Part shown: piece by piece, positions 20,232 through 28,155 of the stretch
How positions within the stretch are numbered: the first letter of the stretch is position 1
How the letters are laid out: the number at the start of each line of letters is the position of its first letter
Assembly: GCF_030815975.1 (NCBI RefSeq)
Contig: NZ_JAUSXL010000002.1
Location: 2,418,001-2,482,000 of the forward strand
DNA length: 64,000 nt
Direction: 5' to 3'
Source: Variovorax paradoxus
Lineage (GTDB): Bacteria; Pseudomonadota; Gammaproteobacteria; Burkholderiales; Burkholderiaceae_C
Notes under the pieces: generated by a model
Database searches by the model: none
The model's input: the letters and a program-made list of their open reading frames with translations, nothing else
What the model was told of the DNA's origin: nothing
Program-made: the position numbers and the translations under genes

Positions 20232-21050
20232 CTACTGCGGCACTTCGTCGGTCGTCACTTCGAAGCGCTTGAGCGAGTTGGCGCCGAACACCATGGTGAT
20301 CGGCACGTCGGCCGCGTCGCGCCCGCGCGCTATCACGATGCGGCCGACGCGCGGCACGTTGTGGCGCGCATCGAAGGTGTACCAGCGCTCTCCCAGGTAC
20401 ACCTCGAACCAGGCGCTGAAATCCATGGGATAGGGCACGGGCGGAATGCCGATGTCGCCGAGATAGCCGGTGGCATAGCGCGCGGGAATGTTCATGCAGC
20501 GGCACAGTGTGATGGCCAGATGCGCGAAATCCCGGCAGACGCCGGTGCGCTCGCGGAATCCCTCCAGCGCCGTGCGCGTGGGGCGTGCGTTCTGGTAGTC
20601 GAAGCGCAGGTGCTCGTGCACGAAATCGCAGATGGCCTGCACGCGGTGCCAGCCGGGCGCCACATTGGCGAAATTGCTCCAGGCGAACTGCAGCAGTTCG
20701 CTGTCGACCTCGCAGTAGCGGCTCGGCAGCACGAAGGGCAGCGTGGACACCGGCAGGTCCGCCGCCGCGTGTTCGACGGCGCCGTAGTCCACCGGATCGG
20801 CCCAGCCCGGGTCGAACACCACCGCATGGTTGCGCAGCCGCACGCTTTGCACGCCCGCGGGAATCCGCACGCGCGCGCAGTGGTTGTCGAAGCTGTCCAC
20901 GTAGTAGTCGGTAGGCAGCGGCGGCGTGATGGTGACGTGCTCGCCGTCCTGCAGGTCCGCTGCGCGCGAGGGGTGGACATGCAGCATGTAGACCAGTGCC
21001 GTGGGGGCCGTGACGGCGAGTTCAATGTCGAAACCGATCTTGATCTGCAT
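20232..21050 (-). CDS. Transglutaminase-like family protein
   Basis: 272 residues. A beta N-terminal domain is followed by a transglutaminase core: AICDFVHEHLRFDYQNARPT, then RERTGVCRDFAHLAITLCR with the nucleophilic Cys, then FSAWFEVYLGERWYTFDARHN containing the expected Asp. In the canonical triad the residue before AWFEVY is His (HAW). Here the codon is AGC, so Ser occupies that place. Such proteins may be cysteine peptidases, amidases or inactive binders. The start was set at MQIKIGFDIELAV. Confidence 0.88.
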   Translation of the reverse strand: MQIKIGFDIELAVTAPTALVYMLHVHPSRAADLQDGEHVTITPPLPTDYYVDSFDNHCARVRIPAGVQSVRLRNHAVVFDPGWADPVDYGAVEHAAADLPVSTLPFVLPSRYCEVDSELLQFAWSNFANVAPGWHRVQAICDFVHEHLRFDYQNARPTRTALEGFRERTGVCRDFAHLAITLCRCMNIPARYATGYLGDIGIPPVPYPMDFSAWFEVYLGERWYTFDARHNVPRVGRIVIARGRDAADVPITMVFGANSLKRFEVTTDEVPQ

Positions 21051-21385
21051 GTTTCTGTCTTCCCTGTGTGCTGAATGTGTGTTGTCCATGGATGCGCAAG
21101 CAGGCATCGTGCCGCCTGCGTTCGATGCTAAGGCTGCGCACGCGGCGCGGATGCGGGCCGAGACGCCAATCCGCGTAGGCGGCAGCCAAGTACTGTCGGT
21201 GCGCTCCTACTCCGCAGGCGCCCGCTCTCCCACAAGCGAGGGCGAGCAGCCACTACGGGTAACAGTCTGAGAAAAACATAACCTTTGGATTCGCTCGCAA
21301 CTGCTCCCCGGGCCCGGCTTTCGTGGCTTCATGGGGGCCGCAGCGCAAGCATCGAGTCGTTCAATCTGATCTGCTGGAGCGAATC
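21051..21385. other. 335-base intergenic region, divergent promoters
   Basis: It lies between the divergent transglutaminase-like gene and the small membrane-protein/catalase unit. A less GC-rich island (gagaaaaacataacctttgg, 21270-21289) is a plausible promoter zone, and ggagcgaatc just before ATG 21386 gives a ribosome binding site. No gene or clear operator was found. Confidence 0.4.
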
Positions 21386-21553
21386 ATGGATCTGTCGTCG
21401 CTGTTCGATTCACTCACCGGTGCTTGGGGGGATGAAATCCTGTTCTGGGTGGTGGCCGCCGTGGCGGGTTTCATCTGCCTGATTGCGCTGGTGAACGTGC
21501 TGGACCTTTTTATCGACAACGAAGCCGACCCTCCCATGAAAGACCCTCGATGA
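21386..21553 (+). CDS. 55-residue single-span membrane protein coupled to catalase
   Basis: It starts at ATG 21386 with GGAG 7 bases upstream and ends in an ATGA overlap with katE. The peptide has an amphipathic N-terminus (MDLSSLFDSLTGAWGDEI), one clear transmembrane helix (LFWVVAAVAGFICLIALVNV) and a short acidic/basic tail ([16 protein letters not shown]). The arrangement, with a good RBS and translational coupling to catalase, strongly supports it as a real gene. No family is recognised. A role at the membrane linked to peroxide handling is only inference. Confidence 0.7.
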   Translation: MDLSSLFDSLTGAWGDEILFWVVAAVAGFICLIALVNVLDLFIDNEADPPMKDPR

Positions 21554-23736
21554 CGCCTCAGAACAAGGCCGCCGCCGGCCGCCGCTCGAAGGCCACGGAC
21601 GGCAGCAATGCCAAGCAGCAGCAACTCGATGGCTTCGCGACCGATCATGCGCCCCATCTGACGACCAACCAGGGTCTTCAGATCCCGGACAACCACAATT
21701 CGCTCAAGGCCGGCGTGCGCGGGCCCACGCTGCTCGAAGATTTCATCCTGCGCGAGAAGATCACGCACTTCGACCACGAGCGCATTCCCGAGCGCGCGGT
21801 GCATGCGCGCGGCTCGGCGGCGCACGGTTATTTCCAGGTCTACAAGTCGATGTCGCAGTTCACCTGCGCCGACTTCCTGCAGGACCCGGACGCGAAGACG
21901 CCCGTTTTCGTGCGCTTCTCCACCGTGGCCGGCTCGCGCGGCTCGGCCGACACGGTGCGCGACGTGCGCGGCTTCGCCGTCAAGTTCTACACGCGCGAGG
22001 GCAACTACGACCTCGTGGGCAACAACATCCCGGTGTTCTTCATCCAGGACGCGATGAAGTTTCCCGACCTGATCCATGCCGTGAAGCCCGAGCCGCACCA
22101 CGAGATGCCGCAGGCCGCCAGCGCGCACGACACCTTCTGGGATTTCGTCTCGCTCATGCCCGAGAGCACCCACATGCTGATGTGGGCGATGAGCGACCGC
22201 GCCGTTCCGCGCAGCCTGCGCATGATGGAAGGCTTCGGCGTGCACACCTTCCGCTTCGTGAACATGCGCGGCGAGAGCCACTTCGTGAAGTTCCACTGGA
22301 AACCCAAGCTCGGCATCCACGGCCTGGCATGGGACGAGGCGCAGAAGATCGCGGGCAAGGACCCGGACTTCCATCGCCGCGATCTGTGGGAAGCCATCGA
22401 GCACGGCGACTTCCCCGAGTGGGAACTCGGCGTGCAGCTGGTGCCGCAGGACAAGGCGAGTTCGCTCGGCTTCGACCTGCTCGACCCCACCAAGCTGATC
22501 CCCGAAGAGATGGTGCCGGTGCAGCGCATCGGCCGGCTGGTCCTGAACCGCAATCCCGAGAACTTCTTCGCCGAGACCGAGCAGGTGGCATTCCATCCGG
22601 GGCATGTGGTGCCGGGCATCGACTTCAGCAACGATCCGCTGCTGCAGGGGCGCCTGTTCTCCTACACCGACACGCAGATCTCGCGCCTGGGCGGCGCGAA
22701 CTTCCACGAGCTGCCCATCAACAAGAGCGTGTGCCCGTTCCACAACTTCCAGCGCGACGGCATGCACCGCCAGACCATCGCGCGCGGCCAGGTGGCCTAC
22801 GAGCCCAACTCGCTGGGCGACGGCAAGGAGTTCAGGGTCGACGGCGGCAGCGTCGGCTTCCAGTCGCATCCCGACGAGCTCGAGTCGCCCAAGGTCCGCC
22901 GGCGCAGCCCGTCGTTCGACGATCACTTCACGCAGGCGCGGCTGTTCTTCAACAGCCAGAGCGCGGCCGAGAAGGAGCACATCGTTGCGGCCTTCCGCTT
23001 CGAACTCTCGAAGGTCGAGGTACCGGCCATTCGCCAGCGCATGGTCGACAACCTGGCGCATGTCGACGAGAAGCTCGCGCGCCGCGTGGCGGAGCCGCTG
23101 GGCATCGGCGCGCCGGACGCCAAGGCGGCCGCGGGCCGCGCGGGGTTCCGCGAGCACCGCATGACCCTGCCGATCGAGGAGTCGCCCGCGCTCAGCATGG
23201 CCGATACCGGCGACGGCTCGATCCGCACGCGCAAGATCGCGATCCTCGCGGCCGACGGCATCGACTCCGCCTCGCTCAAGCCGATCCGCGATGCGCTCGA
23301 GGCGGCCGGCGGCAAGTGCAAGGTGGTCGGCGCCCGCCTGGGCACCATCGCCAGCGCGTCGAAGCGGCAGATCGACGTCGACATGACCTTTGCCAACGGG
23401 CCGTCGGTCGTGTTCGACGCCGTGCTGATTCCCGGTGGCGCCCAGGGCGTTGCGGCGCTGGCAGGCACGGGCGATGCCGTGCACTTCGTGCTCGAGGCGT
23501 ACAAGCATTGCAAGGCCATCTGCACCGTGGGCGATGGCGTGCAGCTGCTCTCCACGCTCGGCATCAGCGCGAACGCGCAGCAGGGGGACGCACCCGCGGG
23601 CGTCATCGTCGCGGCCACGCCGGTCACCAACCTCGGCGACACGAGCGCGGCGACGCAGATCGCGCAGGACTTCATCGCAGCGATTGCAAAGCACCGGCAC
23701 TGGGACCGCGTCAACATCGACGCCATCCCTGCTTGA
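21550..23736 (+). CDS. katE: Large-subunit (clade 2, HPII-type) catalase
   Basis: 728 residues. It decomposes hydrogen peroxide with haem. The catalytic core shows [20 protein letters not shown] with the distal His, [20 protein letters not shown] with the distal Asn, and [18 protein letters not shown] with the proximal Tyr. The C-terminal 150 residues (from about [11 protein letters not shown]) form the DJ-1/PfpI-like domain found in HPII-type catalases ([13 protein letters not shown]). The start overlaps the small membrane-protein stop. The gene follows an NHEJ operon and a stress-like neighbourhood, consistent with stationary-phase or desiccation defence. Confidence 0.97.
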   Translation: MTPQNKAAAGRRSKATDGSNAKQQQLDGFATDHAPHLTTNQGLQIPDNHNSLKAGVRGPTLLEDFILREKITHFDHERIPERAVHARGSAAHGYFQVYKSMSQFTCADFLQDPDAKTPVFVRFSTVAGSRGSADTVRDVRGFAVKFYTREGNYDLVGNNIPVFFIQDAMKFPDLIHAVKPEPHHEMPQAASAHDTFWDFVSLMPESTHMLMWAMSDRAVPRSLRMMEGFGVHTFRFVNMRGESHFVKFHWKPKLGIHGLAWDEAQKIAGKDPDFHRRDLWEAIEHGDFPEWELGVQLVPQDKASSLGFDLLDPTKLIPEEMVPVQRIGRLVLNRNPENFFAETEQVAFHPGHVVPGIDFSNDPLLQGRLFSYTDTQISRLGGANFHELPINKSVCPFHNFQRDGMHRQTIARGQVAYEPNSLGDGKEFRVDGGSVGFQSHPDELESPKVRRRSPSFDDHFTQARLFFNSQSAAEKEHIVAAFRFELSKVEVPAIRQRMVDNLAHVDEKLARRVAEPLGIGAPDAKAAAGRAGFREHRMTLPIEESPALSMADTGDGSIRTRKIAILAADGIDSASLKPIRDALEAAGGKCKVVGARLGTIASASKRQIDVDMTFANGPSVVFDAVLIPGGAQGVAALAGTGDAVHFVLEAYKHCKAICTVGDGVQLLSTLGISANAQQGDAPAGVIVAATPVTNLGDTSAATQIAQDFIAAIAKHRHWDRVNIDAIPA

Positions 23737-23771
23737 CGTAGTCCATTCGCGCTAGGCCTTCTTGCGAATAG

Positions 23772-23788
23772 GCGGGCCGCAGGCCCGC
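23772..23788 (+). terminator. GC-rich hairpin downstream of katE
   Basis: A perfect 7-bp stem with a 3-base loop (gcgggcc-gca-ggcccgc) lies 35 bases after the katE stop. No T-run follows directly, so it is only a possible terminator. Confidence 0.3.
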
Positions 23789-23880
23789 TCCTAGACTTTC
23801 CCCACGAGGCCTGAACGGCGCGCACTTCCGCGGCGTCGACCCCCGCAACCGCGGGCACACGGGCCGCGCGCGGGGGTCCA

Positions 23881-26025
23881 ATGACGTGGTTTTCGAGAAG
23901 AACGGGGTGGGAGCGCTCGGCACGTCGTGCAGGGGTCGCGGGTGCGCTGGGGCTGGCAGCCATTCTTCTGCTGGGCCATGGCCCCCTGGCATCGGCACAG
24001 CAGGCGCCGAACGCCGAGGCCGCGGCCGGCAGGATGGAGCAGGCCCGGCTGGCCGACACCGACACCTTGCTGGCCCTGACCAGCGAGGGCGCGGTGCTCT
24101 ACGGGCAGGACGCGGTCAAGCTCTCCGGCTACCAGTACTGCAGCCAGGCCGTGGCGCTGGCCGAGGCCGGCGAATTCCGCCAGAGCGTGCGTGCCGCCAG
24201 CAAGGCGCTGCACCTGGCCAACGCCACGCGCGATCCCAACCTGCTGGCCATGGCCAACCGCGACCTGGCCATTGTCTACAGCTATTCGGGCCAGCTCGAG
24301 AAGGCCGAGGAATTTGCGCGCGAGGCGCTCAAGCATCCGGCACGCGACCCCAGGCTGGTGGTCGGCCCGGTGCAGAAGGTGATCGGCGACGTGCGCACGC
24401 GCCGCGGCGACTACGCGGGCGCGGTGATCAGCTATGACGAGGCGCTGGCCAACAGCTCGCCGCGCTATGCGCCGCTGGTGCAGGCTTCGCTCGTCAATGC
24501 GCTGATCGAATCGGGCGACGCCGCCAGGGCGCGCGAAGTGCTCGCGGGCATGGCGCCACCCAGGGATGCGCCGCTCACGGCCCAGCTCGACCGCACCCGC
24601 GCGCGGCTGCTGCTGGCCGAGAACAAGCCCGCCGAAGCGCGCGACCTCTACCGCGCGCTCACTGCGCGGCAGGTCGGCACCGACACCGAGTACTACCGCC
24701 TCTGGGCCTGGGACGGCGTCGCGCGCAGCGAGCTCGCGCTGGGCCAGAAGCAGGCCGCGGCCGAGGCCGTGGCGCACGCGCTGGGCGGCATCGACCAGGT
24801 GCGCGCCAGGTTCCGCAGCGAAGAATTCAAGATGGGCCTGTTCTCGGACCTGCAGTCGGTGTTCGAGCGCGGCGTGTCGATCTACAGCGATGCGGGCGAT
24901 GCGCGCCAGGCCTTCGAGGTGAGCGAGCGCAGCCGCTCGCGCGCACTGCTCGATGCGGTGCGCGGCCGCGCGAAGATCAACGAGCGCGCCGCGAACACCG
25001 TGGACCTTGCCACGCTGCAGGGCACGCTCGCGCCCGACGAGCGCGTGGTGCAGTTCCATTCGCTGCCTGACCGGCTGCTGGTGTGGGTCGTGAGCCCGGC
25101 CGGCATCGAGGCCAAGACCGTGGCCGTGCGCCGCGAGGAACTCACCGAGCTGGTCGAGGTGTTCCGCAATTCCATCGTGCGCGGCCGCCGCGCGGCCATC
25201 ACCAATGCCGACAAGCTCGGCGCGGCGCTGCTCGGTCCGCTGGGCCTGGCGCCGGGGCAGCGGCTGATCGTGGTGCCGCACGGGCCGCTGCACTACCTGC
25301 CGTTCCAGGCGCTGCGGCTCGACGGGCGCTACGTGATCGAGACCCATCCGGTGGCGGTGGCGCCTTCCATCAGCATTGCCGTGCAGCTCGCGCAGCGCAC
25401 GCCGCGCGTGAGCGCATCGCTCACCGCCTTCGGCAATCCGCGCATCGAGGACAAGTACGACCTGCCCGGCGCCGAGGTCGAGGTGAAGCAGCTGGCGCAG
25501 CTGTTTCCCCGCAACACCGTGTACATGGGTGCCGCGGCCACCAAGACGCAGTTCCGCGACGTGGCCGCGCGCTCGCCGCTGATGCACGTGGCGGCGCACG
25601 CCGAAGCCGACGCAGTCGATCCGCTGTACTCGCGCATCCTGCTGGCCAACGAGGGCGGCAAGCAGAATTTCCTGGAGGCGCACGAGATCCTCGGCCTGCC
25701 GATGGATGGCACCGCGCTGGTCACGCTCTCGGCCTGCGAGTCGGGGCTCGGGCGCATCGCGCAGGGAGACGAGGTGCTGGGCTTCACGCGCTCCTTTCTC
25801 TCGGCCGGCAGCTCGAGCCTGATCGCATCGCTGTGGCCGGTGTCGGACGACGCGACGGCGGTGCTCATGGGCACGCTCTATGGCGAGCTCTCGAAGGGCC
25901 GCGACATCCAGAAGGCCATGCAGGCCGGGCAGCTGGCGGTGCTGAGAGATCCCAAGATGTCCCACCCCTTCTTCTGGGCGCCGTTCAACCTGATCGGCAA
26001 CTGGCGTCTGACCGTTGGGAGCTGA
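23881..26025 (+). CDS. Secreted TPR and CHAT-domain (caspase-like) protein
   Basis: 714 residues. A signal peptide (basic N-terminus, then AGVAGALGLAAILLLGHGPL, cleavage near ASA-QQ) predicts periplasmic export. Residues about 45-340 are TPR-like helix pairs (YSYSGQLEKAEEFAREALKH). The C-terminal half is a CHAT domain, a clan CD caspase/separase-related protease fold, with LMHVAAHAEAD (catalytic His573) and LVTLSACESGLG (catalytic Cys619), then GFTRSFLSAGSSSLIASLW. It is the first gene of a cluster with a two-partner secretion pore and exoprotein, so processing of the exoprotein is a reasonable hypothesis. Confidence 0.92.
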   Translation: MTWFSRRTGWERSARRAGVAGALGLAAILLLGHGPLASAQQAPNAEAAAGRMEQARLADTDTLLALTSEGAVLYGQDAVKLSGYQYCSQAVALAEAGEFRQSVRAASKALHLANATRDPNLLAMANRDLAIVYSYSGQLEKAEEFAREALKHPARDPRLVVGPVQKVIGDVRTRRGDYAGAVISYDEALANSSPRYAPLVQASLVNALIESGDAARAREVLAGMAPPRDAPLTAQLDRTRARLLLAENKPAEARDLYRALTARQVGTDTEYYRLWAWDGVARSELALGQKQAAAEAVAHALGGIDQVRARFRSEEFKMGLFSDLQSVFERGVSIYSDAGDARQAFEVSERSRSRALLDAVRGRAKINERAANTVDLATLQGTLAPDERVVQFHSLPDRLLVWVVSPAGIEAKTVAVRREELTELVEVFRNSIVRGRRAAITNADKLGAALLGPLGLAPGQRLIVVPHGPLHYLPFQALRLDGRYVIETHPVAVAPSISIAVQLAQRTPRVSASLTAFGNPRIEDKYDLPGAEVEVKQLAQLFPRNTVYMGAAATKTQFRDVAARSPLMHVAAHAEADAVDPLYSRILLANEGGKQNFLEAHEILGLPMDGTALVTLSACESGLGRIAQGDEVLGFTRSFLSAGSSSLIASLWPVSDDATAVLMGTLYGELSKGRDIQKAMQAGQLAVLRDPKMSHPFFWAPFNLIGNWRLTVGS

Positions 26026-26029
26026 TGAC

Positions 26030-26434
26030 ATGAAAAGAAGAACTGCCATGTCTGTTCGTCGCGTTGTGTTTGAAGTGCGCTGTTCGGGGCGCTTTTTGCC
26101 GTTGTTCAGGGCGGGTGCACAGGCCACCGGGTACTCCCCTCCGCGAATGTCCCCCGGCCTTCGGCCTCCTCCTTTATTTCGCTGCGGGGAGCACCCGATG
26201 CCCTGTGCACGAGAAGCGCGGCTCTTGTGCTGGCTGATCAACGACCGCTCTGTCCAACGCTCCCGTCGATGGGGTGCCTTGCGCAGCGAAATCAAGGGGG
26301 AGGCCGCAGGCCGGAGGACATTCGCGGAGCAAGGTACCCCGTCGGCGGGAGCGCACCCTGAACAGCAGCGCCCCGAACAGCAACACCCCGAACAGCAGCG
26401 CCCACAACAACAGCAAAGCGCAACGGAGCACTGA
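26030..26434 (+). CDS. Open frame generated by a palindromic repeat element
   Basis: A 134-residue frame starting MKRRTAMSVRRV runs across the inverted repeat and ends one base before the TpsB ATG. The middle (GEHPMPCAREARLLCWLIND) comes from the repeat and looks non-globular. The end has (EQQ-R/H-P)x3 encoded by the 15-bp tandem repeat. It is positioned between coupled genes and in phase to the next start, but composition argues that it is at most a leader or a by-product of the repeat. Confidence 0.25.
   Translation: MKRRTAMSVRRVVFEVRCSGRFLPLFRAGAQATGYSPPRMSPGLRPPPLFRCGEHPMPCAREARLLCWLINDRSVQRSRRWGALRSEIKGEAAGRRTFAEQGTPSAGAHPEQQRPEQQHPEQQRPQQQQSATEH
26102..26366. repeat. ~265-bp imperfect inverted-repeat element between CHAT and TpsB genes
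   Basis: Left arm 26102-26196 and right arm about 26272-26366 are imperfect reverse complements. Matching blocks are ttgttcaggg with ccctgaaca, ctccgcgaatgtcc with ggacattcgcggag, ggccttcggcctcctcctt with its near-complement, and cgctgcg/gcaccc with gggtgc/cgcagcg. A 75-base centre contains a further small hairpin. No transposase is present. It resembles MITE-like or REP-like elements scattered in Comamonadaceae genomes. Confidence 0.75.
26361..26405 (+). repeat. Three tandem 15-bp units
   Basis: The unit aacagcagcgccccg is repeated three times with few changes, immediately after the inverted repeat and about 30 bases upstream of the TpsB start. Confidence 0.7.
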
Positions 26435-26435
26435 G

Positions 26436-28148
26436 ATGCGCGCCACCCAACGCTCCACACCGATCGCCCTTGCCGTCACCGCCCTGGTGAGCGCAACGCT
26501 GCTTGTTGCCGCCCAGCGTACGCATGCAGCAGAACCCGACGCCAATGCGCTGCTGCCCACCAAGGACCCCTGCGGCAGCTGCGACCGCCCGCTCGCGCAG
26601 GCCACCGGCACCGTGGCGCCGCAGAGCCTGCCCGCGCCGCCGCAGCCGCCCGCCGCCAAGTTCAAGCTCAACGACCTGCGGCTCAATGGCGTCAAGGCGC
26701 TGAGCAACGACGAACTGCAGAGCATCACCGCGCCCTACATCGGCCGCGACGTCACGCTCGGCGATCTCGAAAGCCTGGCGCAGGCCATCACCGCGCGCTA
26801 CAAGGAGCACGGCTACTTCCTCGCGCAGGCCGTGGTGCCGGTGCAGACCGTGCGCGACGGCATCGTCGAGATCAGCGTCATCGAAGGCCGGATCGGCAAG
26901 GTCGAGGTGCTGGTGGCGCCCGATGCTCCCATCGGCGAGGCGCGCGTGCGCGGCTTTCTTGCACCATTGCAGCCCGGCGAGGCCGTGAACGCGCCGGCCT
27001 ACGAGCGTTCGATGCTGCTGCTGTCGGACCAGCCCGGCATCAAGGTTTCGTCCGCGCTGCAGGAAGGCACGCAGCCGGGCACCACCGACCTCTCGGTGGA
27101 AGTGGCGGCGGCGCCGCGCTGGGCCTTCGCGGCCGAGGCCGACAACCACGGCACCAAGGAATCCGGCCGCTACCGCCTTGGCGGCACGATGCGCTGGGCG
27201 AGCCCCCTGGGCATCGGCGACAACCTGGACGTGCGCGCCATGGTCTCCAACGGCAATGCGCTGCAGTTCGGCCGCATCGCCTACGAGGCGCCCATCGGCA
27301 GCAGCGGCCTGCGCGCCGGCGTGGGGCTGGCGCGCGTCAACTACGAACTGGGCGGCGAGTTCTCGGAACTGGGCGCGCAGGGCAAGGCCGACGTGTTCGA
27401 CGTCTCGCTGAGCTATCCGCTGATCCGCCAGCGCCAGCACAATCTCTTCCTGCGCCTGTCGGCCGACAGCAAGAAGCTCACCGACGAGTACACGGCGGTC
27501 GACTTCTCGGCGCGCAAGCGGGTGCGCGGCTTCGGCCTGGGCTGGACCTGGGAGCGCCGCGACGACTGGCTGGGCGGCGGCTACTGGGCCAGCACCGGCA
27601 ATCTCTATCACGGCAGGCTCTCGATCCGCGATGCCGACAGCCTGCTGACCGACCAGGGCCTGGGCGGCCACCGCACCGAAGGCGGCTTCACCAAGGCCAC
27701 CTTCCAGTTCTCGCGCCTGCAGGCGGTGCTGCCGCAGCACTCGCTGTACCTGGCGCTGGGCGGCCAGTGGGCCAGCAAGAACCTCGACGCTTCGGAAAAG
27801 CTCTCGCTGGGCGGCGCGCGTGCCGTGCGCGCCTACCCATCGGGCGAACTGCTGGTGGACCAGGGCCTGATCGGCACCGTGGAATGGCGCTGGTCGCTCG
27901 ACGCCGAGTTCACGCCCTTCGTGTTCTACGACGCGGCGCGCGGGCGCCAGACGAAGAGCCCGACGATCTTCGACGCCAGCCCCGGTTCGCGCAGCCTGCG
28001 CGGCGCGGGCATCGGGCTGAGCTGGACGCGGCCCGGCAACTTCACCATCAACGCCACGCTGGCCTGGCGTGCCGGCACCGACCCGGCGCGCACCGACGGC
28101 GGCGGGCACAACCCGCGGCTGTACGTGCAGGCGCTAAAGACCTTCTGA
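26436..28148 (+). CDS. Two-partner secretion outer-membrane pore (ShlB/FhaC/HecB family, TpsB)
   Basis: 570 residues. TpsB proteins are 16-strand outer-membrane barrels that recognise and export a TpsA partner. A signal peptide (IALAVTALVSATLLVAA, cleavage near THA-AE) precedes a mature N-terminus with a CxxC pair (DPCGSCDRP), then a POTRA_2 region (LNDLRLNGVKALSNDELQSI, ITARYKEHGYFLAQAVVP). The ShlB barrel domain includes ARWAFAAEADNHGTKESGRYR-type strands, LGGARAVRAYPSGELLVDQG near the end, and a terminal Phe. It ends 7 bases before the TpsA start, its probable substrate. Confidence 0.95.
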   Translation: MRATQRSTPIALAVTALVSATLLVAAQRTHAAEPDANALLPTKDPCGSCDRPLAQATGTVAPQSLPAPPQPPAAKFKLNDLRLNGVKALSNDELQSITAPYIGRDVTLGDLESLAQAITARYKEHGYFLAQAVVPVQTVRDGIVEISVIEGRIGKVEVLVAPDAPIGEARVRGFLAPLQPGEAVNAPAYERSMLLLSDQPGIKVSSALQEGTQPGTTDLSVEVAAAPRWAFAAEADNHGTKESGRYRLGGTMRWASPLGIGDNLDVRAMVSNGNALQFGRIAYEAPIGSSGLRAGVGLARVNYELGGEFSELGAQGKADVFDVSLSYPLIRQRQHNLFLRLSADSKKLTDEYTAVDFSARKRVRGFGLGWTWERRDDWLGGGYWASTGNLYHGRLSIRDADSLLTDQGLGGHRTEGGFTKATFQFSRLQAVLPQHSLYLALGGQWASKNLDASEKLSLGGARAVRAYPSGELLVDQGLIGTVEWRWSLDAEFTPFVFYDAARGRQTKSPTIFDASPGSRSLRGAGIGLSWTRPGNFTINATLAWRAGTDPARTDGGGHNPRLYVQALKTF

Positions 28149-28155
28149 GGGCAGC

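Noticed and set aside
21001..21270. Plus-strand frame across the transglutaminase start and intergenic region
   Set aside because: No RBS, no family, and it largely overlaps antisense to the transglutaminase N-terminus.
26102..26405. CRISPR-like array
   Set aside because: The repeats are a single inverted pair and three 15-bp units without spacers; there are no cas genes.
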